NCBI GenBank assembly: GCA_016722025.1 | Contig: JADKGZ010000005.1 | Span: forward strand, 128,501-192,500 | DNA from: Acidimicrobiaceae bacterium | GTDB lineage: Bacteria; Actinomycetota; Acidimicrobiia; Acidimicrobiales; Ilumatobacteraceae | Reading direction: 5' to 3' | DNA: 64,000 nucleotides | In this document: in pieces, positions 1-8,506 of the stretch | How positions within the stretch are numbered: position 1 is the first letter of the stretch | How the letters are laid out: the number at the start of each line of letters is the position of its first letter | Made by a program: the position numbers and the translations under genes | The notes under the pieces: generated by a model | Databases searched by the model: none | What the model was told of the DNA's origin: nothing | What the model saw: the letters and a program-made list of their open reading frames with translations, nothing else

Positions 1-216
1 GAGCTGTTCGAAGAAGGCATCAGCACCTCGCGGATGTACCTCGACCAGACACGCCCGGGCGTGGAGGACATCATCGACGACATCGTCGCCGGGGTCCGGT
101 CGGCGTGCACCTACGCGGGTGCTGCCACCATCGCGCAGTTCGCCGATCGCGCAGTGGTGGGCGTGCAGAGCGCCGCCGGCTACAGCGAAGGCCTGCCCCA
201 AGGAACGAGCTGGTAG
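1..216 (+). CDS. guaB1: GuaB1-family IMP dehydrogenase/GMP reductase, C-terminal end (partial)
   Basis: The reading frame is open from base 1 and gives the last 71 residues of an IMP dehydrogenase/GMP reductase-family TIM-barrel enzyme of purine metabolism. The tail contains SACTYAGA and RAVVGVQSAAGY, which resembles actinobacterial GuaB1-type proteins more than classical GuaB. The catalytic loop lies outside the window, so the exact reaction cannot be decided. The TAG stop at 214-216 overlaps the GTG start of cmk (TAGTG), suggesting cotranscription and translational coupling of a purine and a pyrimidine nucleotide enzyme. Confidence 0.8.
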   Translation, partial: ELFEEGISTSRMYLDQTRPGVEDIIDDIVAGVRSACTYAGAATIAQFADRAVVGVQSAAGYSEGLPQGTSW

Positions 217-862
217 TGCGGGTCATCGCCATCGATGGCCCGGCCGGAGCCGGCAAGAGCACCATCGCTCGGGCGCTTGCCGAGCGCCTGGGCCTGGAGT
301 ACCTCGACACCGGTGCGATGTACCGCGCGGTCACGTTTGCGGCCATGCGTCGGACCTACCGCTCGGCGACATCGCTGCGATCGGCCGGCTGGCGCGCGAG
401 GCCTCGCTCGAGGTCAGCGAGCGCGGCGTCCTGGTCGAGGGCAGCGATGTCACGGCGGCCATCCGCACGCCCGAGGTGACTGCGGCGGTGAGCAGGGTCG
501 CTGCCAACAGCGAGGTGCGTGCGGAGATGCGAGCGCGCCAGCAGCAATGGGCGGCAGCGCACGGCGGAGGAGTGATCGAAGGTCGCGACATCGGTTCGGT
601 GGTCTTCCCCGACGCAGAGCTGAAGTTGTACCTCACCGCGTCGCCGCGCACCCGGGCGCAACGACGAGTTGCCGAGGCCGGCGGCGATGTCGACGAGATC
701 GAAGCGGCCATTGCGGCTCGAGACCATCACGACAGCAACCGTGCCGACAGCCCGCTCACTCGGGCCGATGGCTCGATCGTGGTAGACACCACCGGGTCGA
801 GCATCGATGAGGTGCTCGCTCGCATCGAAGTGCTGATCTCGAAAGGGCCCGCGCACCAGTGA
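216..862 (+). CDS. cmk: Cytidylate kinase (frameshifted)
   Basis: Phosphorylates CMP and dCMP with ATP in the cytosol. The start is GTG 216. The P-loop GPAGAGKST lies at residues 8-16, followed by YLDTGAMYRA (substrate-binding region), then EGRDIGSVVFPDAELK and RDHHDSNRADSPL, the typical late Cmk motifs. The first part (to about base 345) and the rest are in different frames. A single missing base near 345-355, in the linker after AMYRAVTFAAMR, restores a normal-length protein of about 215 residues. Cmk is normally essential, so I treat the shift as a sequence error. The gene overlaps plsC by 4 bp (GTGA at 859-862). Confidence 0.92.
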
Positions 863-1533
863 CGAAGGTCTCCACCAAGCTGGCCGGCCAATCAGTGCCC
901 GACAAGATCGCGTACCACACGGTGCGCACCATCGTCACCGTCTTCTGCCGGGTGTGGTGCCGCATGTCCATCGAGGGTCGCGACAACATCCCGACGAGTG
1001 GCCCGTTCATCCTTGCGCCCACGCACCGCAGCATCATCGACACCCCGGTCGCATCGGGGGTGTATCGCCGGCGGATGCGCTTCATGGGGGCCGACAAGTG
1101 GTGGAGCAACAAGCACTTCGGCAACCTGCTCAGTGCCCTTGGGGGTTTCCCTGTCAGCCGCGGCAGCGCCGACCGCGAGGCGCTCAAGCGCTGCATCGCG
1201 GTGATCGAAGGTGGCGAGCCGCTGGTGCTGTTCCCCGAAGGAGAGCGCAAGAGTGGCCCGGTGGTGCAGCCCTTGTTCGACGGGGCGGCGTACGTCGCGA
1301 TGCGCACGGGTGTCGCCATCGTGCCGGTCGGCATCGGCGGGTCCGAGCGGGTGATGCCAAAGGGCACGAAGTTCATCTACCCGCGCAAGCTCTCCGTCAT
1401 CGTCGGCCCGCCGCTGCGAGCGCCCGCAGCTGCATCACCCAAGGAGCAACGGGCCGCGACCCGCCTGCTCACCGCCGAGTTGCACACCGAACTGCAGCGG
1501 CTGTTCGACCTTGCTCAGGCGCGCTCGAAGTAG
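859..1533 (+). CDS. plsC: 1-acyl-sn-glycerol-3-phosphate acyltransferase (PlsC family)
   Basis: A 224-residue acyltransferase that would transfer an acyl chain to lysophosphatidic acid at the membrane during phospholipid synthesis. The catalytic H(X4)D motif is visible as HRSIID (residues about 57-62), and the substrate-binding motif FPEGER about 70 residues later. There is no clear N-terminal membrane helix, as in many actinobacterial PlsC proteins. The GTG start overlaps the cmk stop by 4 bp, so it is probably in the guaB1-cmk operon. It runs tail to tail into the M18 aminopeptidase gene, overlapping its end by 19 bp. Substrate specificity cannot be told from sequence. Confidence 0.9.
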   Translation: MTKVSTKLAGQSVPDKIAYHTVRTIVTVFCRVWCRMSIEGRDNIPTSGPFILAPTHRSIIDTPVASGVYRRRMRFMGADKWWSNKHFGNLLSALGGFPVSRGSADREALKRCIAVIEGGEPLVLFPEGERKSGPVVQPLFDGAAYVAMRTGVAIVPVGIGGSERVMPKGTKFIYPRKLSVIVGPPLRAPAAASPKEQRAATRLLTAELHTELQRLFDLAQARSK

Positions 1534-2792
1534 GCCTGCAGCGCGCTCGCCAGGTAGATGGGGTCGTGGGTGCCGCACAGCTCGCGAGCGGAGTGCATGC
1601 TGAGCTGCGGAACGCCCACGTCGACGGTGTCGATGCCCAAGCGGGTGGCGGTGATGGGCCCGATGGTGCTGCCGCACGGCATGTTGTTGCGGCTGACGAA
1701 GGTCTGCCACGGCACGCCAGCGGCATCGAACACCCGCTGCACCATGGCGGCCGTGTCGGCGGAGGTGGCGTAGCGCTGGTTGCTGTTGAGCTTGATGGCC
1801 GGGCCGCGGTTGACGAGCGGCCGGTGGCCGGGCTCGTGTCGCTCGGGGTAGTTGGGGTGCACGCTGTGCGCGTTGTCGGCCGGAGATGCACGAGCTGGCC
1901 GCCAGCTGCGCGAGGAACTGGCTGCGATCGGCGCCGGATGCCAGCGCAAGACGTTCGAGCACGTGCTCGAGCAGTGGCCCCGCTGCTCCGCTGGTGCTCT
2001 CCGAACCGACTTCCTCGTGGTCGAACAGGGCGATCACGGCCGTGCAGTCGGTGGGTGTGGGCGCCGCACACAGCGCAACCGTCGCCGCCCAGCAGGACAG
2101 CTGGTTGTCGAGCCGGCCGGCGGCCAGCAGATCGCCGGCCGGACCGAGCACCTGCGCCTTGGTGCGATCGAACAGGCACAGGTCCCAGGTGGCGATGGTG
2201 TCGGGTGGAAGCCCCGCCTGCGCCGCGATCCACGCTGCGAACTCGCCGGGTGACGGTGCGCCGATGCCCCAGACCGGGGCCAGGTGGACCTGCTTGTCGA
2301 GGATGAGGCCGCGCTCGGTGATGTCGCGATCGAGGTGAATGGCGAGCTGGGGTACGCGGCCACCGCTTCGTCGACCAGTACCAACGTGGCCGAGCCGTCG
2401 TGCGCGACGAGCCTGCCGGCCACGCCCAGGTCGCGATCGAGCCACGAGTTGAGCAAGGCCCCGCCGTACACCTCCACTGCCAGCTGCTTCCATCCGTACC
2501 CGCCGGCATCGGGCAGCGGCTTCACCCGCAGGCACGGCGAGTCGGTGTGTGCTCCGACGATGCGCAGGGGTGCGGGGCCCGAGTCGGGTGAACCCGACCA
2601 CGCAACGATGGCGGCGCCGCGTTGCACGAAACCCCTTGCCGGCAGTTGACGCCACGGCGTGTCGAGTGCGAGCTGGGTGAACCCGGCGGCGACCAGTCGT
2701 TGCACCGAGCTCGTGGCAGCGTGCCACGGCGACGGCGACGCATCGAGGAAGGCGATCAGGTCGTTCAGGGCGTTCGGGTCGGATGCGTTCAT
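1515..2792 (-). CDS. apeB: M18 family metallo-aminopeptidase (frameshifted)
   Basis: A zinc aminopeptidase of the aspartyl aminopeptidase family, probably cytosolic and removing N-terminal residues from peptides. The family motifs are present in order: GAHTDSPCLRVKP (metal His/Asp), LDNQLSCWAA, ALFDHEEVGSESTSGA (catalytic and metal Glu) and the late HPNYPERHEP / IKLNSNQRYAT block. They fall in three frames, so two frameshifts are needed, near 2355 and near 1882. The joined length of about 425 residues is normal for the family. The ATG at 2792-2790 overlaps the stop of the upstream phosphatase by 4 bp, so the two form a minus-strand operon. The 3' end overlaps plsC. Confidence 0.88.
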
Positions 2793-3412
2793 GACTGCTG
2801 CATCAGCCCCATCGGGAGCCCCGTGCCGCGCAGGTGCGATGTCTCGTTGACCGTCACCACGCTGCGATGGCCGCCGCGGGAGGCGGCGATGCGGTGGATG
2901 CTGGTGTAGTTGGGATAGAAGAACCCGTGGCTCAGCGGCAGGCCCAGGACATGCGAGAGATAGGCGTTGATCACACCTCCGTGGCACGACACGGCCACGC
3001 GCTGGCCGGAATGAGCATCGATCAGCTGCTCGAGTGCCGCGACCACTCGCGACGCGAACTCCTCGGGCGTCTCGTCGTGTGCGGACCACTCGCCGCGGAC
3101 CATCGCCTGCCAGCGCGGATCGTTGGTGGCCTTGAGCTCCTCGATCGGTACGTACTGGCTGGAGTTGCGATCCCACTCGGCGACGCTGTCGATGACGTTG
3201 ATGGCCAGACCCTTCGAGGCGGCCAGCGGCTCGGCGGTCTGCACGGCTCGCCGCAACGGGCTGGTGTAGATGGCGTCGATGGCCTCGTTGGCCAGGTACT
3301 CCGTGAGGTGACGGGCCTGAGCGTGGCCGTCGTCGGCGAGCTCGGGATCGGCAATGCCGTCGCTGAGCTCTCGCCGCACTGGTAGACCATGGCGTATCAA
3401 CATCAACTCCAT
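2789..3412 (-). CDS. Histidine phosphatase family protein (phosphoglycerate mutase-like)
   Basis: A 207-residue member of the histidine phosphatase superfamily. The N-terminal LIRHG motif carries the phospho-acceptor His (residue 8), YTSPLRRAVQTAEPL follows, and the second catalytic His is in AVSCHGGV. The substrate could be a sugar phosphate, a phospholipid headgroup or another small phosphate ester; sequence alone does not tell. It is transcribed away from pyk. The ATG lies about 20 bp from the pyk ATG on the other strand, so the promoters must overlap around the A/T-rich CTAGATAAG at 3418-3426. It is followed with 4-bp overlap by the M18 aminopeptidase. Confidence 0.88.
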   Translation of the reverse strand: MELMLIRHGLPVRRELSDGIADPELADDGHAQARHLTEYLANEAIDAIYTSPLRRAVQTAEPLAASKGLAINVIDSVAEWDRNSSQYVPIEELKATNDPRWQAMVRGEWSAHDETPEEFASRVVAALEQLIDAHSGQRVAVSCHGGVINAYLSHVLGLPLSHGFFYPNYTSIHRIAASRGGHRSVVTVNETSHLRGTGLPMGLMQQS

Positions 3413-3432
3413 GCCGACTAGATAAGCACCTG

Positions 3433-4876
3433 ATGACCCCCCGAGCCGATACCCGAACGAAGATCGTCGCCACGCTGGGGCCTGCCAGCGAGTCGCCGGA
3501 GGTGCTCGACGACCTGTTGCTCGCCGGCGTCGACGTGGTGCGGCTCAACCTCAGCCACGGCACGCTGCAGTCGCACATCGAGCGCCTCCAGGCCGTGCGA
3601 GCCGCCGCCGAACGCACCGGCCAGGTGGTGGCGGTGCTGGCCGATCTGCCCGGCCCGAAGGTGCGCTCGGGTCAGTTCGCCGATGGCGGTGGGGTGCTGG
3701 TGGGCGGCGCCAGGCTGGTGCTCACCCCCGCCGAGGGCCCTCCACGTCGAGCGCATCACGGTGGACTACCCACGCTGCTCGTCGACCTGCAGCCCGGCGA
3801 CCAGGTGGTCTTGGGTGACGGTGCCATCTCGTTGCGAGCCGAAGCCGTCGACGAGCGGGAAGTGCACTGCGTGGTGCTCACCGGTGGCATGGTGCAGGGC
3901 CGGCCAGGGGTGCACCTGCCCTCGGAACGGTTGCGACTCACCACGCCCACCGCCGACGACCTGGTGCTGGGCAAGGCGATGGCCGAGGCGGGGGCCGACT
4001 TCCTGGCGGTGTCGTTCGTGCGGGCAGCCCACGATCTGCGCGTCGTGCGCGAAGCCATCCTGCCCTACACCACGCGCCTGGTCGCCAAGATCGAGACGAT
4101 GCCGGCGGTGGTCGCGCTGGAAGCCATCGCCGCCGAAGCCGACGCGGTGATGGTGGCTCGCGGTGACCTCGGCATCGAGTGCCCACTGGAGGACGTGCCG
4201 CACCTGCAGAAGCGCATCATCCGTCACTGCGTCGAGGTGGGCGTCCCCGTCATCACGGCCACACAGATGATGGAGAGCATGATCACCGCGCCCTCGCCCA
4301 CCCGCGCCGAGGTGAGCGACATCGCCAACGCGGTGTTCGACGGCACCGATGCGCTGATGCTGTCGGCGGAGACGGCGGTGGGTTCCGACCCCGCTGGCGT
4401 CGTGCGCACGATGAGCCGCATCGCCGGTCGTGCCGAGGCCGAGGCCAGCTACTCGCAGTGGGCGTCGCGCCTGGGGCGCACGCAACGCGAGCAGTGGCCG
4501 GAAGGTCCTGCGCGCATCACCATGGCCATCACGCACGCGGCGGGAATGGCCGCCGCCGACTCCGGCGCGCAGGCCATCCTGTGCTGTACCACCACCGGTC
4601 GCACCGCCGGCGATGGCACGCTTCCGGCCGTCACCGGTGCTCGTCAGCCTGTCGCCCGACCCTGCCACCGTGCGGGCCATGGCACTGTCGTGGGGCGTGC
4701 GTTCGCTCGCGGTCAGCGAGTATCACAGCACCGACGACCTGGTGTGGTTCGCGGTCGAGCGAGCGGTGCAGAGCGGCCTCATCGAGCCCGGGCAAACGGT
4801 GCTGGTGCTGGCCGGCGCCCCAGACCGGCCGAGTGGTGCCAGCACCGACGTGCTGCGCATCGTGCGCGTCTCGTGA
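3433..4876 (+). CDS. pyk: Pyruvate kinase (frameshifted)
   Basis: Converts phosphoenolpyruvate and ADP to pyruvate and ATP, the last step of glycolysis. The N-terminal KIVATLGPAS, the active-site segment VAKIETMPAV (Lys and Glu), VMVARGDLGIE (metal ligand region) and TQMMESMI are all intact. Near 4612 the frame changes and the C-terminal allosteric domain continues with RFRPSPVLVSLSPDPATVRAM. Two missing bases inside a GCGCG run would restore the protein (about 481 residues, normal size). A TAGATA hexamer lies 8 nt before the ATG. The stop overlaps the following hydrolase start (GTGA, 4873-4876). Confidence 0.94.
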
Positions 4877-5642
4877 CGCACGCCGGCCCGGCGATCTGGG
4901 CCGAGGAGGCAGGCGACGCAGCGCACCCACTGGTGGTGCTGGTGCACGGCGCGATGGACCGTTCGGCGGGGATGTTGCGGCTGAGCAGGCGCCTCGACCA
5001 CGAGTACCGGGTGGTGCGCTACGACCGCCGCGGGTACGGGCGCTCGACGCCGCATGGCGGCCCGTTCGACATGGCCGCCCAGGTGGCAGATCTGGTGCAG
5101 GTGTTGGCCGGCCGGCGAGCAGTGATCGTGGGCCACAGCTACGGCGGCAACGTCGCGCTCGCCGCGGCCCAGATGCACCCCCACCTGGTCGCCGGCGTGG
5201 CGATCTACGAGACCCCGTTGTCCTGGGAGCCGTGGTGGCCGGGTACCACCGCCGGTGCCTCGGCCATCAAGGCGGCCGGGCGGCCCCACGAGGCGGCGGA
5301 GGCGTTCATGCGGCGATTGCTCGGCGATGCCCGCTGGGACGGCCTACCCGAGCGCACACGAGCCAGTCGCCGCGCCGAGGGCGTGGCACTCGTCGACGAG
5401 CTGGCCGACCTGCGTGAGCACCGACCGTGGCACGCGGATCGCATTCACGTGCCCGTCGTCGTCGGGTACGGCACCACCGGTGCGACGCACCATCGGCAGG
5501 GCATGACGCTGGCTGCCGAGACGATCCGCAATGCGCAGCTGGTGGTGCTCGACGGCTGCGGCCACGGCGCCCCGAACACGAACGCCCAGGCGTTCCGCCA
5601 CAGCCTGATCGACCCGTTGTTGCGCACGGCTGGGCGCCCTGA
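4873..5642 (+). CDS. Alpha/beta hydrolase fold protein (3' end probably frameshifted)
   Basis: A serine hydrolase of the alpha/beta fold, about 255 residues. Oxyanion-hole region LVHGAMDRS, nucleophile elbow GHSYGGN and C-terminal catalytic His in GCGHGAP are visible; the acidic residue is not obvious. The substrate is unknown. GTG 4873 overlaps the pyk stop. In the raw frame the reading continues without stop to 5922, antisense to a small membrane-protein gene. A one-base shift near 5630 would end it at the TGA 5640-5642, 5 bp before that gene, which I consider more likely. Confidence 0.75.
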
Positions 5643-5646
5643 GGCG

Positions 5647-5934
5647 CTACCGGCTCAGCCGGCCGACGCGGGCACCTTCATCGGTGCCGAAGAACGTGCA
5701 CGTCAGACCGGTCACGTCGAGGGCCTCGGCCTGTGCCGTGGCCTTGTCGGCGCAGTCCTGCAGGCTGGTGCGCTGCGTCCACACCCCGAGCGCGAGGCCT
5801 GCCATCAGCAGCACCATGATGAGCTTGGTGACGACGTTCTTGATGAGCCACGCCGAGATCACCGCGAAGGCGACGAAGGCGACGACGACCACGATGGCGA
5901 CGGTCTTTGCCGATTCCAGTGACAGAGCAGTCAT
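5647..5934 (-). CDS. Small membrane protein of unknown function
   Basis: A 95-residue protein, ATG at 5934-5932, that I do not recognise. Residues about 11-31 are a run of Ala, Val, Ile and Phe, and residues about 36-53 are a second hydrophobic stretch, so two membrane helices separated by a short basic hinge (WLIKNVVTK) are predicted. The rest, about 40 residues, is polar with two cysteines (SLQDC and LTCTFF). A TATGGT hexamer ends 6 nt before the ATG, supporting this start and a leaderless transcript. It is convergent with the hydrolase gene and divergent from the DUF3151 fragment. Confidence 0.7.
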   Translation of the reverse strand: MTALSLESAKTVAIVVVVAFVAFAVISAWLIKNVVTKLIMVLLMAGLALGVWTQRTSLQDCADKATAQAEALDVTGLTCTFFGTDEGARVGRLSR

Positions 5935-5940
5935 GCGCGA

Positions 5941-5946
5941 ACCATA
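5941..5946 (-). promoter_or_regulatory. -10 element of the small membrane protein gene
   Basis: TATGGT on the minus strand, 6 nt before the ATG at 5934. No Shine-Dalgarno lies between, so transcription probably starts at or next to the start codon. Confidence 0.5.
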
Positions 5947-5951
5947 CGCCG

Positions 5952-5957
5952 TAGGGT
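5952..5957 (+). promoter_or_regulatory. -10 element before the DUF3151 fragment
   Basis: TAGGGT, 6 nt before GTG 5964. It lies back to back with the minus-strand TATGGT at 5941-5946, making a compact divergent promoter for two leaderless genes. Confidence 0.5.
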
Positions 5958-5963
5958 GGCCGG

Positions 5964-6133
5964 GTGAGCGACCAACCGATCCTGCTGACCCCGCAAGGCC
6001 CACCGCGCACGGTGCTGCCGGCCGAAGCGCCGCCGGTTCGTCAGGCGGTGCAAGCGGTGCTCGCTGCTGCGCCCGGCGAACGACGAGCAGGGGCAGCTGC
6101 CGTGGTGGCGCAACACCCCCGTTCGCTCATCGG
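5964..6133 (+). pseudogene. N-terminal fragment resembling DUF3151
   Basis: GTG 5964 begins about 56 residues that resemble the start of the actinobacterial DUF3151 family (unknown function): LTPQGPPRTVLPAE followed by an Ala-rich helix and AVVAQHPRSLIGW. Family members are usually about 130 residues, with a conserved Tyr/Trp-rich C-terminal half that is absent here. After SLIGW the sequence passes directly into a MobA-like N-terminus in another frame. I therefore call it a fragment created by a deletion or by a misassembly. Confidence 0.55.
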
Positions 6134-6375
6134 GTGGTGCATGGTGGCGCGAGCCGCCGGATGGGTCGCGACAAGGCGCTGGTGCCGGTCCACGGTGCAC
6201 CGATGGTGATGCACGTGGTGTCCGCGCTGCGCTCGGCCGGCTGCGATCCGGTGCAGGCCATCGGCGGTGATGCCCCTGCGTTGGCAGCGCTCGGGCTCGA
6301 CGTCGTGGGTGATGGGCACCCTGGTGAAGGCCCGCTCGGCGGAGTGATCACGGCGTTGGCGGCGAGCGCCGACAG
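6134..6375 (+). pseudogene. mobA: Fragment of a MobA-like molybdenum cofactor guanylyltransferase
   Basis: About 80 residues of an NTP-transferase domain: GGASRRMGRDKALVPVHG is the MobA nucleotide-binding signature, and HPGEGPLGGVITALAA the next conserved segment. MobA attaches GMP to molybdopterin. The first few residues before the Gly-rich loop and the whole C-terminal half (about 100 residues) are missing. It is joined upstream to DUF3151-like sequence and downstream to the end of a rhodanese domain. moaB at 43.7 kb shows that cofactor synthesis genes exist elsewhere in the window. Confidence 0.65.
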
Positions 6376-6520
6376 CACCGCATCTGCAAGGTCGGCGGTC
6401 GCAGCCTGCGTGCGTGCGAGTTCCTCGCGCAGCATGGCATCGACGCGGTCAACATCGCCGGCGGCACGATGGCCTGGATGCGGCGGCCGCCCGTGGTCAG
6501 CGGGAGGCCAGCCTTCGTGA
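6376..6520 (+). pseudogene. C-terminal fragment of a rhodanese-like domain protein
   Basis: The frame starting at about 6379 reads ICKVGGRSLRACEFL, then GIDAVNIAGGTMAW. That is the active-site strand and C-terminal helix region of a rhodanese (sulfurtransferase) domain, here with K-V-G-G-R-S after the putative catalytic Cys. The N-terminal two thirds are missing. A further shift near 6500 would end it at TGA 6518-6520, overlapping the GTG start of rnd by 4 bp, as is usual in this genome. Without that shift it reads on into rnd and looks like a fusion. Confidence 0.6.
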
Positions 6521-7639
6521 CCTATCGCTGGATCGACTCGTCGGACGAGGTTGCCGGCTACGTCGAGCGGGTGCTTGCCGAACCCAGGTACGCGCTCGAC
6601 ACCGAGTTCCATCGTGAGCGCACGTACTTCCCCAAGCTGGCGCTGGTGCAGATCGCTGCTGCCGGCGAGATCGTCCTCATCGACCCGCTGGCGTGCGATC
6701 TGTCGCCGCTCAAGCGGCTGTTCGCCGGCGATGGGCTGGCGGTGCTGCACGCCGCCCAGCAAGACCTCGACGTGCTCACCCACGCGCGGGCGCCGTGCCC
6801 GAGCAGCTGTTCGACACGCAACTGGCGGCCGGGTTCCTCGGCTACAGCACGCCCTCGCTGGTGTCGTTGCTGCAGAGCGAACTGCGTGTCACGGCAGGGA
6901 AGGGTGACCGCCTCACCGACTGGCTGCGCCGGCCACTCAGCGCCGATCAGCGCGACTACGCGGCGAGTGACGTGGCACACCTGCTGCAGCTGCAGGACAC
7001 GCTCGATGCCAAGCTCGCCGCCGAAGGGCGCGCCGAGTGGGTGGCCGACGCGTGCGAGGAGCTGCGCACGCGGCCGGTCAGCGGCACCGAGCCCGACCTC
7101 GCATGGACCCGGCTGAAGGACGTGCGGGTGCTCAAGCCGGGCCCGCGGCGTGGCCCAGGCCGTGGCAGCCTGGCGCGAGCGGCGGGCGATGGCCATCGAC
7201 TCGCCGGTGCGTCAGGTGCTGCCCGACCTTGCCATCCTGGGCATCTCGCAGAAGCAGCCCACCACGGTGGCCGAACTGGCCCAGCGCCCGGGGCGTCGAC
7301 GACCGCCACACCCGCGGCGTCATCGGCAAGGAAATGCTGGCAGCCGTCGAGGGGGGCATGGCCAACGAAGCGTCGATGCCGGCAGGCGACGGCGAAGAGC
7401 TGGATCGCAGCCTGCGGCCGGCAGTCACCCTGGTCTCGGCGTGGGTGAGCGAGGTGGCCCGTCAGCGGCGCATCGACACGGCGTTGCTCGCCACGCGCAA
7501 CGACCTCGGTCGTTCCTGCGCGGCGACGCCGACGCGCGGCTGGCCACGGTTGGCGCAACGAGTTCCTCGGCGACGGCATCCGCCGGCTGGTCGCGGCCAG
7601 GCGGCGCTCACCTTCGACGGGCGCGGCGGCCTCGCCTGA
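6517..7639 (+). CDS. rnd: Ribonuclease D (multiply frameshifted)
   Basis: A 3'-5' exoribonuclease of the DEDD family that trims stable RNA precursors. Exo I is ALDTEFHRERTYFPKLA (Asp and Glu), Exo II is VLHAAQQDLDVL, and Exo III is the Tyr and Asp of DYAASDVAHLLQL. The HRDC-like C-terminal domain starts around AWRERRAMAIDSPVRQVL. Motifs are in the right order, but in three frames; shifts are needed near 6786, 7150, 7290, 7512 and 7550. GTG 6517 is the start. The joined protein, about 370 residues, would be of normal length. Whether the gene is truly broken or just badly sequenced cannot be decided here. Confidence 0.82.
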
Positions 7640-7656
7640 TCGACTCCCACCGCCCT

Positions 7657-7680
7657 GACCCGGCCGGCCTGGGCCGGGTC
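7657..7680. terminator. Bidirectional terminator hairpin
   Basis: GACCCGGCC at 7657-7665 pairs perfectly with GGCCGGGTC at 7672-7680 around a 6-nt loop. It lies between the convergent ends of rnd (7639) and the ParA gene (7687), so it could stop transcripts from both sides. There is no T-tract, as is common in high-GC actinobacteria. Confidence 0.75.
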
Positions 7681-7686
7681 GCCCGG

Positions 7687-8448
7687 TCAGTTGCCGGCCG
7701 TCAGGGCGATGCGGCGCACCTGGCCCACAGCTTGTCGAAGCCTCCGGACACGTCGGCGCTGCGCGCGCCGTAGGAGTGGATCGGGCAGCGTTCGCCGATG
7801 GCCTGGTTGACGATCACGCGCAGGGGGATGGCCGGCTGCCAGACGGCCTTCTTGCCGACGATGCGGGTGAGCTCCTCGTAGCGGCGGTCGGCCTCGCTGC
7901 TCACGGGCGGCACCTTGTTGACGATCACCCCGGCCAGGTCGAGCTCGGGGTTGTGAGTGTCCCACACGTCGTCGACCAGGTCGGCAACGGCCCCGATGCC
8001 GCGCAGGCCGAGAGCCGACGGCTCGACGACGATGACCGCGTGGCTTGCTGCCGACAGGGCGCTGGCGCTGAGGGCACCCAACGACGGCGGGCAGTCGATG
8101 AGCACGGCATGGAACTGGTCGCTCACCTCGGCGAGCGCGTCGCGCAGCGGGTGGGGTTGCCGCCGTGATCCTTGGGGAGCAGGCGGCGGTGACGACGGCA
8201 TCACCACACCTCGCCGCCCCAGTCGGACGGCATGCATCGCCCGCCGGCCGGGGTGCGGCCGAGCACGTCGGCGATGGACCCTCCACGGCGCGGATCGATG
8301 CCGAGCACCCAGGTACTGGACCCCTGGGGTCGAGGTCGACCACGAGCACACGGTGACCTGCGGCGGCGGCGGCCGAGGTGAGGCCGAGGGTCACCGTGGT
8401 CTTGCCGACCCCGCCCTTCTGGTTCAGGACTGCGACGGTGCGACCCAT
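7687..8448 (-). CDS. ParA/MinD-type P-loop ATPase (frameshifted)
   Basis: The start is ATG 8448; GTG 8454 is an alternative. The deviant Walker A KGGVGKTT lies near residue 13, followed by VLVVDLDPRG, then STWVLGIDP in the next frame, and the Walker B strand VLIDCPPSLGAL. It ends around SYGARSADVSGGFDKLW. These are the marks of a ParA-family ATPase (chromosome or cargo positioning). There is no ParB gene beside it, and the canonical chromosomal parA sits elsewhere in most genomes, so I call it an orphan. Shifts are needed near 8327, 8215 and 7722. Confidence 0.8.
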   Translation of the reverse strand: MGRTVAVLNQKGGVGKTTVTLGLTSAAAAAGHRVLVVDLDPRGPVPGCSASIRAVEGPSPTCSAAPRPAGDACRPTGAARCGDAVVTAACSPRITAATPPAARRARRGERPVPCRAHRLPAVVGCPQRQRPVGSKPRGHRRRAVGSRPARHRGRCRPGRRRVGHSQPRARPGRGDRQQGAAREQRGRPPLRGAHPHRRQEGRLAAGHPPARDRQPGHRRTLPDPLLRRAQRRRVRRLRQAVGQVRRIALTAGN

Positions 8449-8506
8449 GGCCACATCGTGCCACTTCTACGGGCCACGAACGCCACGCGCCGGGAGTTCA
8501 CCGGGT

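Noticed and set aside
3433..5922. One open frame that looks like a pyruvate kinase-hydrolase fusion protein
   Set aside because: The pyruvate kinase C-terminal domain continues in another frame to TGA 4876, and GTG 4873 is a normal start for the hydrolase. The apparent fusion is produced by the frameshift near 4612.
6379..6785. Apparent rhodanese-RNase D fusion
   Set aside because: A shift near 6500 gives the rhodanese fragment its own TGA at 6518-6520, overlapping GTG 6517 of rnd in the usual 4-bp manner.
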